Shown here piece after piece: positions 52,530-61,979 of a stretch of 64,000 nucleotides of DNA. Under the pieces are notes generated by a model that was not told the origin of the DNA, made no database searches, and was given only the letters and a program-made list of their open reading frames with translations. This stretch comes from an uncultured Acidimicrobiales bacterium (lineage in GTDB: Bacteria > Actinomycetota > Acidimicrobiia > Acidimicrobiales > SZUA-35). The first letter of the stretch is position 1, and every line of letters begins with the position of its first letter. The stretch is from the NCBI GenBank assembly GCA_937922045.1, contig CAKZXA010000051.1, positions 45,366-109,365 of the forward strand, given 5' to 3'. A program made the translations under genes and the position numbers.

Positions 52530-52729
52530 TCCTAGGTCCTTGTTCTGAAGAGATCGTTGTCGCTGGGATCTAGCACGCGCCACAAGCCCGCCGAGGCAAC
52601 TGTAACAGTCGCGTCATAGATCAACCTGTAAGTCGAACAGCCTAGCGTCATGAGGCGTCTTGTCCAGCCAGGGTGCGTTCCGCCTCGGCTTTTGACAAAA
52701 TGGGACGACTCGACGGAGGAGTAAGGTCT

Positions 52730-53617
52730 ATGGCGGATCAACAAGGGGTACATTTCGGTGTCGTCCGACGAGGCTACGACGTCGATGAGGTCAACCACTA
52801 TCTTGAGAATCACCAGCGCCGATGGGAGCAACGCCTTGCGAGCGTCGAGACGGAGCTGGCCAGGCGCGAACAGGAACTGGCAGCCGTCACCGAGATTGCT
52901 GCCGAGGTCGATCAAGCCCGAAGCCAACAGGTGGCTCTCGCTCAACTGCTCGACCAGGCAAGCCGCGAGCGCAAACAGCTCATGGACGAAACCACCGCTG
53001 AAGCCGCAGCGATGATCAAGACCGCTGAGCAGGAGGCAAGCGCCCTATCCTCCTCCGCCGAACGCGAGCTGCATCGTGCCCGTGCGATCGCAGAGTCTGA
53101 AACAAGCAGTCTTCGACAATCGACTGAGCAAGACGTCGAGCGCATGCTGGATGCGGCACGACAAGAGGCCGAGCGGGTACGAGACGAGGCAAACACCTAC
53201 GCCTCGGAGAAGCGTCGCGACACCGATCGCTCCCTTTCAAAGGCCCGCAAGGAGCAAGAACTCGACTTGGACAAAACCCGAACCACGGCGATGCGCGACC
53301 ACGAGGAAAGAATGCGAGACTATCAACTCGCGGAGAAGTCAGCGGCGGCGAGAGTCCAAGATTTGACTTCGATGCGCGATTCTCTCATCGCTGGACTTGA
53401 AACGATCGCTAAAGGCGGGCTGGCGGCGGCAAAAACCGTCGCCCAACCAGAAGCCTCAGACTCCGGGGACGAAGAAGCCCTCGGCGCTGCCCAGGTATCT
53501 GAAGATGCTCAGGTAGCTGAAGCCGCGCCATCCGACGGTGAGTCTCCCCTGCCGGGCGAGCCGGTCGGCGACGCCACCAATGAGACTCGCGTCGTGAAGA
53601 TGACGCCAATCCGCTGA
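52730..53617 (+). CDS. DivIVA-domain coiled-coil protein
   Basis: 295 residues from ATG 52730, with GGAGGAGTAAGG upstream. The first 50 residues carry the DivIVA motif (FGVVRRGYDVDEVNHYLENH), followed by a long Ala/Glu/Arg coiled coil (about 55-220) and an acidic Ala/Pro tail. DivIVA/Wag31-type proteins mark curved membrane at poles or septa and organise growth. The length and C-terminal tail differ from Wag31, so a related cell-wall or polarity factor is more likely. An in-frame ATG at 52673 is less likely. Confidence 0.8.
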   Translation: MADQQGVHFGVVRRGYDVDEVNHYLENHQRRWEQRLASVETELARREQELAAVTEIAAEVDQARSQQVALAQLLDQASRERKQLMDETTAEAAAMIKTAEQEASALSSSAERELHRARAIAESETSSLRQSTEQDVERMLDAARQEAERVRDEANTYASEKRRDTDRSLSKARKEQELDLDKTRTTAMRDHEERMRDYQLAEKSAAARVQDLTSMRDSLIAGLETIAKGGLAAAKTVAQPEASDSGDEEALGAAQVSEDAQVAEAAPSDGESPLPGEPVGDATNETRVVKMTPIR

Positions 53618-53653
53618 GATCTCGTTGGCCTCGCCCTGAAGCAACGTCAGGCA

Positions 53654-54652
53654 TTACCCGGCGACTGTCGTGCTCGAGGTGGAATCGCTCGACGATGACG
53701 TCGAGGCCGTCGTTGTCGTCGTAGTCTCTGGCGAGGTTGTTGACGCTGAGGAACCCGTGCTCGTCGTCTCGCCTTCAGCCGTTGTCGTTGTTTCGCCTGC
53801 GGCGGACGTTGAGGTTGTTTCCTCCGGCGGAGCTGTGCTCGTCGTGGTCGTGGTTCGTGGCACCGCGGTGGCGTAGTTGCCAGGGATCCCCGGATTGTCC
53901 CAACAACGTCGACTCTCGGCCCAGGGCCGGGCACCGTCTTGACGCCACGTCAGAAGCGCAGCCTCGTCTTGCTGGGCGGGAGTCGCTTCCGCCCCCGAGG
54001 CAACGCCATAACGCTCCGCATGCCCGTACCAGCCCCAGCTCTTCGTCAGGAACTGGTACGCTCCCGACGCCGAGGACGCCACGTGGGTCGACTGATAATA
54101 ATTCGTTGATTCACAGAAACGGATCCGAAGGAGAAGGTCGGGCACCCGCACGCCGTGTCCTGCATCGATCCATTCCGATTCCGGTTCCACGTCAGGTTCG
54201 ACCCAGATCGTCGTTGTCGTCGTCGGCTCGGTTGTCGGCACCGTCTGAATCGCTTCGGCGTTGGCCAGATCAAGCCGATTGGCCGAGGCCGACAAGTTCT
54301 CCCTCGTCCCCGAGGCCTGAAGATCGAGACCGACACCCGCCGGCTCATCAGCGGCGAAGGCTTGCGAGTCGCTTGCGGTGGCCTGAATCGTGGTTTCGAT
54401 GGGAGCGAGGTCATCCGGTATCGAGATGGCGACAAGGGGTGCTGAGGCGATCACGACAAGCATTGCCGAGGCTCGCCTAAGCCTTTGGGCGATAGAACGG
54501 ACAGGCAGCTCAAACGGACCGTAGTCGACGGGTACGCCATCTTCTCCAGCGGTCTGTGTCTGCTTCTCGGGCAGCCCAAGAGAGCGCTCGCGCGGTGCGG
54601 GCTCCACACGTAGACCGGCACCGGTATCGCCTAGACTCGACATTTTCTCCAT
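53654..54652 (-). CDS. Rpf-like transglycosylase with Ser/Thr-rich tail
   Basis: 332 residues from ATG 54652. A membrane or signal segment lies at about 65-80 (AMLVVIASAPLVAISIP in the longer frame). The transglycosylase-like domain spans about 200-265, with the catalytic Glu in RFCESTNYYQS, SSASGAYQFLTKSWG and a terminal RCWDNPG. The tail of 85 residues is almost pure Thr/Ser/Glu, suggesting a cell-wall linker that is likely glycosylated. It should cut peptidoglycan outside the cell. A start at 54775 would overlap the divergent thioesterase gene. Confidence 0.82.
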   Translation of the reverse strand: MEKMSSLGDTGAGLRVEPAPRERSLGLPEKQTQTAGEDGVPVDYGPFELPVRSIAQRLRRASAMLVVIASAPLVAISIPDDLAPIETTIQATASDSQAFAADEPAGVGLDLQASGTRENLSASANRLDLANAEAIQTVPTTEPTTTTTIWVEPDVEPESEWIDAGHGVRVPDLLLRIRFCESTNYYQSTHVASSASGAYQFLTKSWGWYGHAERYGVASGAEATPAQQDEAALLTWRQDGARPWAESRRCWDNPGIPGNYATAVPRTTTTTSTAPPEETTSTSAAGETTTTAEGETTSTGSSASTTSPETTTTTTASTSSSSDSTSSTTVAG

Positions 54653-54762
54653 AGCAGCCGCAGCTAATGATACACAATTGACACGTTTCTTCACTGCACC
54701 CGTACAGATTTGTCCGGTGCTTTGCACGTAGACGGTCTGGCAGCGACGCCTAGGCTGAGGTT

Positions 54763-55602
54763 GTGAGTACTGCATCTGAGGCTATTGACGAGGCGCCAAC
54801 CGACTTCCGTTCACTTATCGATCTGTCGGATCACGGACCCGACACCTGGATAGGTGCTTCCGCACCCTATAGCTGGGGCCGAATCTACGGCGGCCAGGTG
54901 GTAGCGCAGGCTCTTTGGGCCGCTCTGAAGACCGTGCCGCCTGACTTTCATGCTCACTCCATGCATGCCTATTTCATCCGAGCCGGCGATTTGTCCGAAC
55001 CGGTCCGGTTCGAGGTCGATCGTCTTCGCGATGGGCGCAGCTTCTGCACACGCGCCGTCGTTGCCCGCCAAAGCGGAGGTGCGATCCTGCACCTTTCCGC
55101 ATCGTTCCAGGTGCTCGAGGACGAGGCCGATGTACAGACGGCCCGGATGCCGTTAGCCCCGCACCCCGATGACATCCGGGCCCCAGAGGGCGGTTGGGGC
55201 TGGATTATGGATAGGCGGCCGATGCTGTCCTACCCCGGAGCCGGCAAGTCGATGGGGTGGGTGAGGATCACCGATCCCCTACCCGATGATCCACGCCTGC
55301 ATCTTTGCGGCATCGCCTTCACGTCTGACACGATCCAATTCAACTCGGCACGAAGTATTCACCCGTTGAAGGTGCCCGAATCCGAATACGACGAACGGTT
55401 CATGGGCGCAAGCCTCGACCACGCTATGTGGTTCCATCGTCCAATTCGTGCTGATGATTGGCACTTGTTCGAGTGGACTTGCCATGGGCTCCGGGGCGGG
55501 CGGGGAATGACTGTAGGCAATCTCTTCTCAACCGACGGCGTTCACGTGGCCACCGTCTCCCAGGAGATCCTGCTCCGGGAGCGCCGTCCAAGCAAAGGTT
55601 GA
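54763..55602 (+). CDS. tesB: Acyl-CoA thioesterase II (TesB-like)
   Basis: 279 residues with two hotdog folds. GGQVVAQAL and the paired SMHAYFIRAGD and LDHAMWFHRPI are family marks, and the second fold has the Asp-containing DDWHLFEW. TesB hydrolyses medium to long acyl-CoA. Starts at GTG 54763. It is divergent from the Rpf-like gene. Confidence 0.9.
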   Translation: MSTASEAIDEAPTDFRSLIDLSDHGPDTWIGASAPYSWGRIYGGQVVAQALWAALKTVPPDFHAHSMHAYFIRAGDLSEPVRFEVDRLRDGRSFCTRAVVARQSGGAILHLSASFQVLEDEADVQTARMPLAPHPDDIRAPEGGWGWIMDRRPMLSYPGAGKSMGWVRITDPLPDDPRLHLCGIAFTSDTIQFNSARSIHPLKVPESEYDERFMGASLDHAMWFHRPIRADDWHLFEWTCHGLRGGRGMTVGNLFSTDGVHVATVSQEILLRERRPSKG

Positions 55603-55641
55603 CCTCGCGATTGCTTAGAGGCGATTGCTTAGAGACGATCG

Positions 55642-56001
55642 CTAGAGAATTTCGGCTGGCAGCTCGAAGCCTCCGTCAACGGTGGCGGGAAAGTCGATGA
55701 TGCCAACGACGGCATGGCGGCCGATTGGGCCGTAGACGTGGGGGAAGGAGAGGCCAGATGCGTAACAGTCCTCGTACACGAGGGCGCTGGAGAGGGCGGA
55801 TGCTTCGATCTTCAAGAGGACAAGGTCGCGCCTGCCCCGAAACCGTTCGTTGGCTGGAATAAGTAGCTGATCGGCGGTTGAACAGTGGATGAAGCCCTCA
55901 CTGTCCAATGAGGAATCGGTGTAGTCGGCGGGATGTTCCGCCAGCCAGTTCGTACGAGTGGTGATGTGGTAAATCCAACGGTCGGCTATCGGCTTGCTCA
56001 T
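55642..56001 (-). CDS. DUF952 family protein
   Basis: 119 residues. IYHITTRTNWLA at the start and SEGFIHCSTADQL with VYGPIGRHAVVG are typical of the DUF952 family, a small beta-rich fold of unknown role. The start ATG 56001 is supported by a GAGGAG on the minus strand; the longer frame to 56355 would run over the divergent DnaJ gene. It is back-to-back with that gene. Confidence 0.8.
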   Translation of the reverse strand: MSKPIADRWIYHITTRTNWLAEHPADYTDSSLDSEGFIHCSTADQLLIPANERFRGRRDLVLLKIEASALSSALVYEDCYASGLSFPHVYGPIGRHAVVGIIDFPATVDGGFELPAEIL

Positions 56002-56064
56002 GAAGTGCTGTTCTCCTCGGTCGATGCGATCAATGAACCGCTTTTGGATCGTTCGCTTGCCACA

Positions 56065-56829
56065 ATGGAAGCAATGGCTGCCGCTCGCTCTCGGACATAC
56101 TACGAACTGTTCGGTGTTCCACCGGACTGCAGTTTCGATGATCTGCGGACCGCCTACCGTCGGCTGGCCCGAGAACGTCACCCCGATGTGGCCGCACCCA
56201 AGCCTGGTCTTGGCACGATGGCCGAGCTGAACGAGGCGTGGAAGGTACTGTCCAACGAAGAGACCCGGCGGCGCTACGACGAGTCTGTGCGGGTCGATGT
56301 CTATCAACCAGGCTGGGCCCCGTTTAGCCCATCGCAACCGCCTGGCGGCGGGCACCGCCGAAGTGGAGGAGCGTCATCTCCGGCCACGCCGGGCGAACGG
56401 CGAGCGGCGTGGGCCGCAGGGGTCAGAGCCCAGATCGCCCGCCTATCTCGCCTCGCCGGGCGCAGCGCAACCCAGACGATGCTGATCCGCCACCCTCGCG
56501 GCCCTCGTTCGGACTACGAAGTCGTGGTCGATGAGATCGTTCGTAAACTTGCCGACGATGTTGAACCGCGAGTACGAGCGGCTCGGGCCGCTGGCGCCGC
56601 CCCGCTCGATCTGGGTGTAGCTGCCACCCTCGTAGGGATTCGTTCCGTTGCCGACGGCGTTCGGCGAGCAGCATCGCTTGAGACGACGACGGCGCTCCTA
56701 ATCGAGGCTGAACTGCTCGATCGTATGTGGGACATTCTTGCCCATGAGCTTCCGGTTCAACTCGCGGCCGGCCTCGGTGGCAACCCTCACGTAGCGAGAG
56801 CGATCGACTCGCGAGCTAGCCGTTCCTAG
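56065..56829 (+). CDS. DnaJ-domain protein
   Basis: 254 residues from ATG 56065 (another in-frame ATG lies at 56074). The J domain covers about 10-75, with YYELFGVPPDCSFDDLRTAY and the HPD motif in RERHPDV. There are no Gly/Phe or Cys-rich DnaJ regions; the rest is an Ala/Arg-rich helical C-terminal part. It probably recruits DnaK to an unknown client. The last 14 bp overlap the end of the metallo-hydrolase gene. Confidence 0.82.
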   Translation: MEAMAAARSRTYYELFGVPPDCSFDDLRTAYRRLARERHPDVAAPKPGLGTMAELNEAWKVLSNEETRRRYDESVRVDVYQPGWAPFSPSQPPGGGHRRSGGASSPATPGERRAAWAAGVRAQIARLSRLAGRSATQTMLIRHPRGPRSDYEVVVDEIVRKLADDVEPRVRAARAAGAAPLDLGVAATLVGIRSVADGVRRAASLETTTALLIEAELLDRMWDILAHELPVQLAAGLGGNPHVARAIDSRASRS

Positions 56830-57802
56830 AAGCTTTGAGTTCTGCCATCGTGGTGAAGAGCGCTAAAACATCCGCCGACTCGTGGTTCGGGTCGAGCTCT
56901 CGGTACATCGAATCCACGTTGATGGCGATCCGCTCCCAATCGAGCCAGTCGTAGTAGCTGCCGAGATCGATATCTCGGGCTGCTTCGGTGGCCGACATGC
57001 CTGATGCCCATCGCGTCGTAGCTTCGCTGCGAAGGAAACAAAGGTAGTCGGCGACCTGCCGAACCCCGGCGGCGTCGGTCAACGGACCGTGACCGGGGAC
57101 GATCGTGGAAGCACCAAGATCGATGATGCGATCGCAGGCATCAAGCCAGTTCTGTACCGGGCCGTTCCAGACGATGGGTGTTCCTTCGATGAACAGGATG
57201 TCACCGGTGAAGATCGTGGCCGTCTCGGGTAGGTGGACGAGCACGTCGCCTGCGGTGTGGGCTGGACCGACTTCGAGAAGCTGGACCGTCCGCTCCCCCA
57301 CCTGGAGGTCGAGCGAGCCGGTAAACGTCTGATCGATCGACGGTGGCTCTATATCGTCGAAGCTGAAGGCCCCAAATGAGTCGAGGAGGTACTGGTTCGT
57401 GGTTGCCCCGAGGTCGAGGCGCATCATGGCCGCCAGGGCGGCTGGAGGAAGATCTTCCATCTCGGCCGCGGAAGCCTCGGACGCAATCACGGTTGCGCCC
57501 TCTACAAGCTGGTTTCCGAAACAGTGGTCGCCGTTGGCATGAGTGTTGACCAAGGTCTTGATCGGCCGGCCGTTCAGCGGCCCGCTCATCGAGTCCAACA
57601 TATCGTTCGTCAAACGAAGGTCGAAGAGGGTGTCGACGAGGAGGGACTCGTTGTCAGCGGTGATCAGCCCAGCGTTGCTCCATCCCCAACCGCCATCGGG
57701 TTGGAGATAGGCAAAGACACCGTCAGCGATCTCGTGAAGACCCTTGGCAAATTCGTGCGTAGCCACGAGCCTGAGCCTAGTTCCCCGAAATGATCGGGTC
57801 AT
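56816..57802 (-). CDS. MBL-fold metallo-hydrolase
   Basis: 328 residues. The metal motif is THANGDHCFGN (H88, N90, D92, H93), a variant in which the second His is Asn, common in one branch of the glyoxalase II/arylsulfatase-like family. Later metal His are in AHTAGD and VPGHGPLT. A hydrolase acting on thioester or ester substrates is likely. The start ATG 57802 is unsupported by a strong Shine-Dalgarno; an in-frame GTG at 57766 is an option. Confidence 0.82.
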   Translation of the reverse strand: MTRSFRGTRLRLVATHEFAKGLHEIADGVFAYLQPDGGWGWSNAGLITADNESLLVDTLFDLRLTNDMLDSMSGPLNGRPIKTLVNTHANGDHCFGNQLVEGATVIASEASAAEMEDLPPAALAAMMRLDLGATTNQYLLDSFGAFSFDDIEPPSIDQTFTGSLDLQVGERTVQLLEVGPAHTAGDVLVHLPETATIFTGDILFIEGTPIVWNGPVQNWLDACDRIIDLGASTIVPGHGPLTDAAGVRQVADYLCFLRSEATTRWASGMSATEAARDIDLGSYYDWLDWERIAINVDSMYRELDPNHESADVLALFTTMAELKASRNG

Positions 57803-57842
57803 CTCAGCTGATCCGACGACGTTGCCCGATCAGCCCTCACGC

Positions 57843-58688
57843 CTAGAGGGTAAGAACCTCGGTTCTATTGCCGCCGCTACTCGCTGCCCGGTTAGCGGCA
57901 GCTTCGAGGAGCGCCAGGATTCGTTCGATCGAAGGGCGATCATAGTTCACGGTGCCGACGACAATGCTGGCTGTGAACGAGACCAAGCCACCGTCGAACT
58001 CAACCGGGAACGCGACCTCGGCGCGGAGCCGTTCGGCGATCTCGGTCAGCTGTTCTGTCGCCGCATCCGAGCTCATCACGATGAGAAAGCCAGCATCATC
58101 GAAGCGACCGAGAGTATCGGGCGCTCGAAGTTTGCCATCGATACGCTGACCCACTTCTTTGACCACGCGTTGGACGGCTCGTTTGCCGTTCACGTCGGCC
58201 AGCTCGGCCAGTTCGTCAACCCATAGACACAATAAGGCCAGCGGCTTGCGTCGTGAGGAGGCGAGCTCGGCGTTCAGGTTGGAGAGCACGTGATAGTGAC
58301 TCGGAAGACCTGTCGTCAGATCGTGGGTTAGCGCACCACTGGCCTGGGCCGAATAGTAGTGCTCATTGGCCATCGACCTTACCGAGACAACCGTGACCCC
58401 GTCGTCCAACGATTTGGCGGTGAGCTCGACTGGCGCTAAACCGGCTGCTAAACGCACCGGCTCAGACTCGGGTCGATCTCCGACCCGCTGCAAAAGATCG
58501 ACACAGGCCTCTTCGTACTCTGGCACTAATAGTTCGGCCAGAGGAACGCCAATCATACGCTGACGGGGAATTCCCATCACCTCGATCGCGACCGTGTTTA
58601 CCTGCTTTATGACACCCCCCTCGAGCAACAAACATCCGCTCGGGGACTTGTCGAGCAGTTCGGCAAACAGTTCTCTACTACTGGACAT
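57843..58688 (-). CDS. PAS-GGDEF protein with degenerate GGDEF motif
   Basis: 281 residues. A PAS-like sensor domain (about 5-100, with SGCLLLEGGVIKQVN and RQRMIGVPLAEL) precedes a GGDEF-fold domain (about 118-275). At the active-site loop the sequence is GRFDDAGFLIVM instead of GGDEF, with the first two Gly replaced and the Glu lost, so diguanylate cyclase activity is improbable. It may act as a non-catalytic sensor or protein-binding partner. No EAL domain is seen. Confidence 0.75.
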   Translation of the reverse strand: MSSSRELFAELLDKSPSGCLLLEGGVIKQVNTVAIEVMGIPRQRMIGVPLAELLVPEYEEACVDLLQRVGDRPESEPVRLAAGLAPVELTAKSLDDGVTVVSVRSMANEHYYSAQASGALTHDLTTGLPSHYHVLSNLNAELASSRRKPLALLCLWVDELAELADVNGKRAVQRVVKEVGQRIDGKLRAPDTLGRFDDAGFLIVMSSDAATEQLTEIAERLRAEVAFPVEFDGGLVSFTASIVVGTVNYDRPSIERILALLEAAANRAASSGGNRTEVLTL

Positions 58689-58803
58689 AGCGGCACCTCA
58701 TACGGCTTCCAGTTGTACCGTCGATCGCCGGGTGTCGATACGAGCGAGGTCACCCACCCCGTAGGGCTGATGATCTAGGACCGGGTTCGGCCCCACAAGC
58801 TGG

Positions 58804-60165
58804 TCACAGCTGTTCGAGTCCTTCAAGAAGGGCATTCTCAACGACCTCGGTGAGCGCCGGATGGATGTAGTAAACATCGTGGGCTAACTCGCGGGCGTTC
58901 TGGCCGAACTGCATGGCCTGGGCCAGCAACTGCACCAGCGTGGCCGCCTGAGGACCGATGATATGGGCACCAATGATTCGCTCGGTTCCTCGTTCGATCA
59001 GAACCTTTGCGAAGGAGTCGGTGTCCTCCAGAGCCCAACCGTACGCGGTTCCACCATAATCTCGCCTGCCTACAACGAAATCGAGCGACGCGGCTGTCGC
59101 CGTATCGACGGTGTGGCCAACCGAACCGATTTGAGGGTTGCTGAACACGGCGTGAGGAAGGACCTCGGCGTCGAGCTCCTTCGGTGCCTCCGGGTGGGCC
59201 ATGTTCCAGAAGGCTGTGGCCGCCTCGCGGTTTGCGAGGTGTTTCAGCTGGTGGTGATTGGCGATGTCTCCGATCGCCCAAATACCAGGGGCTGAGGTGG
59301 CCATCTGATCGTCCACAGCGATTATGCCGTCGGCCACCGCTACGCCTGCAGCGTCGAGGTTGAGTAGATCGATGTTCGGGGTTCGCCCGGTGGCGACGAG
59401 GAGCTCATCGACCTCGACGTTGCCGTTGTCGCTATGAAGCTCGATCCCGGTCGCTGTCTTCGTGACCTTGGTTGGCACTTCGAAGGGACGATGAGCGACC
59501 CGCCGGGCGAAGACATCGGTAAAGCGTTGTGCGATCTCAGGATCATGGTTGCCGAGCAGGCCTGATCGGCTGAAAAGGGTCACCTCACTGCCGAGCGAGC
59601 TGAAGACGTGGCCCATCTCGGTGGCGATGAAACCGCCTCCGAGAATGCCGAGTCGACGAGGAAGCGTGTCGAGGCGCATCACGGTGTCGGAGGTGTGGTA
59701 GCCGACATCGGCAAGGCCTGGTATCGCTGGCGCCCAGGGTCGAGCACCAGCCGCAATGAGGATCTGCTCAGCTGTCAGCTGTCGACCATCAACCTCGACG
59801 GTGCGCTCCCCGACGAACCGAGCGGTACCGCGGATCAGGTCGACGTTCTCACTACCGGTGGCACGGTATTCCTCACCGCCAGCAGCGATTGGATCGATGC
59901 GACCAAAGACTCGGTCGCGAATGCCGGCCCAGTCGGCACCGTCAAAGGTGGTGCTGAGGCCGAGCCGCTCACCATGTTGAGCCTCCAGGGCAAGGTCTGC
60001 TGGCAGCACGAACATTTTCGACGGGATACACCCGACGTTGAGACAGGTTCCGCCAAAAACACCTCGCTCGATGATGGCGACCCGCCGATCAGCCAGGTAC
60101 TCGGGGATGGCGTTTCCTGAACCGCTGCCGATGATAATGAGGTCGTAGTGTTCCACGTGGCGCAT
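58804..60165 (-). CDS. mtr: Mycothione reductase
   Basis: 453 residues from ATG 60165. FAD-binding DLIIIGSGSGN, the redox Cys pair GGTCLNVGCIPSKMF, the VFGRIDPIA segment, SDTVMR, YGWALEDT and the C-terminal YYIHPALTEVVENALL all match mycobacterial Mtr. The enzyme reduces oxidised mycothiol with NADPH, so the organism makes mycothiol, as actinobacteria do. A GTG at 60156 gives the same N-terminus as the M. tuberculosis protein and may be the true start; a longer frame begins at 60192. Confidence 0.92.
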   Translation of the reverse strand: MRHVEHYDLIIIGSGSGNAIPEYLADRRVAIIERGVFGGTCLNVGCIPSKMFVLPADLALEAQHGERLGLSTTFDGADWAGIRDRVFGRIDPIAAGGEEYRATGSENVDLIRGTARFVGERTVEVDGRQLTAEQILIAAGARPWAPAIPGLADVGYHTSDTVMRLDTLPRRLGILGGGFIATEMGHVFSSLGSEVTLFSRSGLLGNHDPEIAQRFTDVFARRVAHRPFEVPTKVTKTATGIELHSDNGNVEVDELLVATGRTPNIDLLNLDAAGVAVADGIIAVDDQMATSAPGIWAIGDIANHHQLKHLANREAATAFWNMAHPEAPKELDAEVLPHAVFSNPQIGSVGHTVDTATAASLDFVVGRRDYGGTAYGWALEDTDSFAKVLIERGTERIIGAHIIGPQAATLVQLLAQAMQFGQNARELAHDVYYIHPALTEVVENALLEGLEQL

Positions 60166-60233
60166 CTTCCTTCGAAGGTTTGTCGACGTCATTGTTGTTG
60201 GCGTCTCGAGTTTGATAGGTGCCGCCTCGTCGG

Positions 60234-60695
60234 TCAGCGGTCGCCTTGGTCATCGTCGGCTTCATCGAGCAACGAGCGACCGACTGAAGCATAGACCTCG
60301 TTCCAATCAACCTCGTGAGGCTCCAATGGTCTCATGGCGATGTCGATTGCGGTCCACAAGGTACGGCTGACCGGCAGCAACACAAGAGGAACCACGACGG
60401 CTACTGCGGCATTCCAGGCGAGGAGTGAGGGGATCGGGAAGTCTGGGAAGGTCAGGACCAGACTCAACCCAAGGCTGAAGACGAGAATGGAGAAGCTGAG
60501 GATTGTGTTGATGCCCACGGCACCGATGAAGTGTCCCTCGATCCGTTCGAAACGAAGGCCGCATCGTCCACACACTTCTTTTGTCAGAGATCGAGACCAG
60601 CTGATGGCCGATTGGCCACAGGCCGCGCAGCAGATGCGAAGTCCACGCCCCAGCATCCGAGGTGTCGAGGGAATGCGTGCGGGGTACGGAGACAC
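60234..60695 (-). CDS. DUF983 zinc-ribbon membrane protein
   Basis: 153 residues from GTG 60695, which overlaps the TAG of the aminotransferase gene. CCAACGQ and CGRCGL form a zinc ribbon, followed by LRFERIEGHFIGA and two or three helices (LSFSILVFSLGLSLVL, VAVVVPLVLLPVS). DUF983 proteins are found with cytochrome or membrane-protein genes, without known activity. Coupling with the aminotransferase is by overlap only. Confidence 0.75.
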   Translation of the reverse strand: MSPYPARIPSTPRMLGRGLRICCAACGQSAISWSRSLTKEVCGRCGLRFERIEGHFIGAVGINTILSFSILVFSLGLSLVLTFPDFPIPSLLAWNAAVAVVVPLVLLPVSRTLWTAIDIAMRPLEPHEVDWNEVYASVGRSLLDEADDDQGDR

Positions 60696-61870
60696 TAGGC
60701 CTCGGTGCGCGGAAGCTGTTGCTTCGTCCAGGCAGCCAATCGCCGCATCGCCTCGGTCATGTCTTCGGTAGCGCCGGCATAGGAGAATCGCACGAACCGA
60801 TCTCCCCTTTGCTGGTCGAAATCCACCCCAGGGGTCACGGCGATACCAAGCTCGGTTAGCCACAGAGCACAGAGCTCTCGACTGGTTATCGAGAGCCGCT
60901 CGACGATCTCGCCTACATCGACCCAGGCGTAGAATCCCCCGTCGGCGGGCGCCATCTGGTCGAATCCAGCATTCACAAGGCCAGCGAGTACCACCTCACG
61001 GTTTCGTCGGTACCGATCGACGTGACCATCGAGCTCGTCGGTGGCGTCGAACGCTGCCAGCGCTGCACGTTGGCTGATGGTAGGGGCCGAAATGGTGAGG
61101 CTTTGTGCCAGTCGTTCAAGCGCTCCCACCATCGATGGTGGAGCCACGACCCATCCCAGGCGCCAGCCGGTCATCGAGAAGTACTTCGAAAAGCTGTTGA
61201 AGACGACGGTTTCAGAGGAGAACTCGAGAGCGCTTGGCGCCTCGCCGTTGAAGGTGATGCCGTGATAGATCTCGTCGACCACAAGGCGCACGTCGTTGTG
61301 CCTAGCCCACGCCGTGATCGCGGCCAAATCTTCGCGAGGCAGAACGGTTCCCGTCGGATTGGAGGGGCTAGCGAGGACAAGGCCATCGAGCGGCAGTTGT
61401 TCGGAGAGTTGCTCAAGCGTTGGCCGGAACTTGGTCTCATGGCCGACGGGGATGGCTACGACCTCAGCACCGAAAGCGAGTAGATCGTTTCGATAACAGG
61501 GGTAACCGGGTTCGAGGACGCCGACCCGCTGGCCGTGGTCGAACAGGGCAAGAAAGGCGAGCACGCAGCTGCCTGAGGCACCGGTCGTTACAACAATTCG
61601 GTCGGCGTCGATAGCGAGGCCATAGCGATCGTGGTACCAGCCGGAGAGGCGTTGGCGTAGCTCGACCATGCCGGTGGCGCCGGTGTAGCCGAGCTTGTCG
61701 TCCTCGAGGGCGCTATGGGCGGCATCCAAGGCCACGCGCGGTGCTGATGTCGATGGTTGCCCAACCTCGAGGTGCAGCACCTCGTGGCCGTCACGTTCGC
61801 GCTGTTCGGCCGCTCGCATTACCTCCATGACGTAGAAAGGCGCTATCTCGCTTCGTAGGGACGGCTGCAT
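60695..61870 (-). CDS. PLP-dependent aminotransferase, class I/II
   Basis: 391 residues from ATG 61870. The PLP Lys is in NSFSKYFSMTGWRLGW, with SPSNPTGTVLP and the FVRFSYAGA near the C-terminus as family marks. Substrate may be Asp, aromatic or branched amino acid; it cannot be set from the motifs. A longer frame to 61966 exists but is not needed. Overlaps DUF983 by one base. Confidence 0.88.
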   Translation of the reverse strand: MQPSLRSEIAPFYVMEVMRAAEQRERDGHEVLHLEVGQPSTSAPRVALDAAHSALEDDKLGYTGATGMVELRQRLSGWYHDRYGLAIDADRIVVTTGASGSCVLAFLALFDHGQRVGVLEPGYPCYRNDLLAFGAEVVAIPVGHETKFRPTLEQLSEQLPLDGLVLASPSNPTGTVLPREDLAAITAWARHNDVRLVVDEIYHGITFNGEAPSALEFSSETVVFNSFSKYFSMTGWRLGWVVAPPSMVGALERLAQSLTISAPTISQRAALAAFDATDELDGHVDRYRRNREVVLAGLVNAGFDQMAPADGGFYAWVDVGEIVERLSITSRELCALWLTELGIAVTPGVDFDQQRGDRFVRFSYAGATEDMTEAMRRLAAWTKQQLPRTEA

Positions 61871-61979
61871 TGTGTCGACCCTATCCGACCTCAGGTTGGG
61901 CCGAATCGTTGAGGTGCTGTGACGAGGTGATGTGACGTGGTGCCGGGCTCTGTCTGCTTGTTGCACCTACATGTTGCGC

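Noticed and set aside
52692..52697. TTGACA as -35 of a promoter for the DivIVA gene
   Set aside because: No matching -10 at 16-18 bp, where the ribosome binding site begins instead.
53737..54480. Plus-strand 247-residue frame
   Set aside because: Shadow of the Rpf-like gene, Arg/Ser/Pro-rich without motif.
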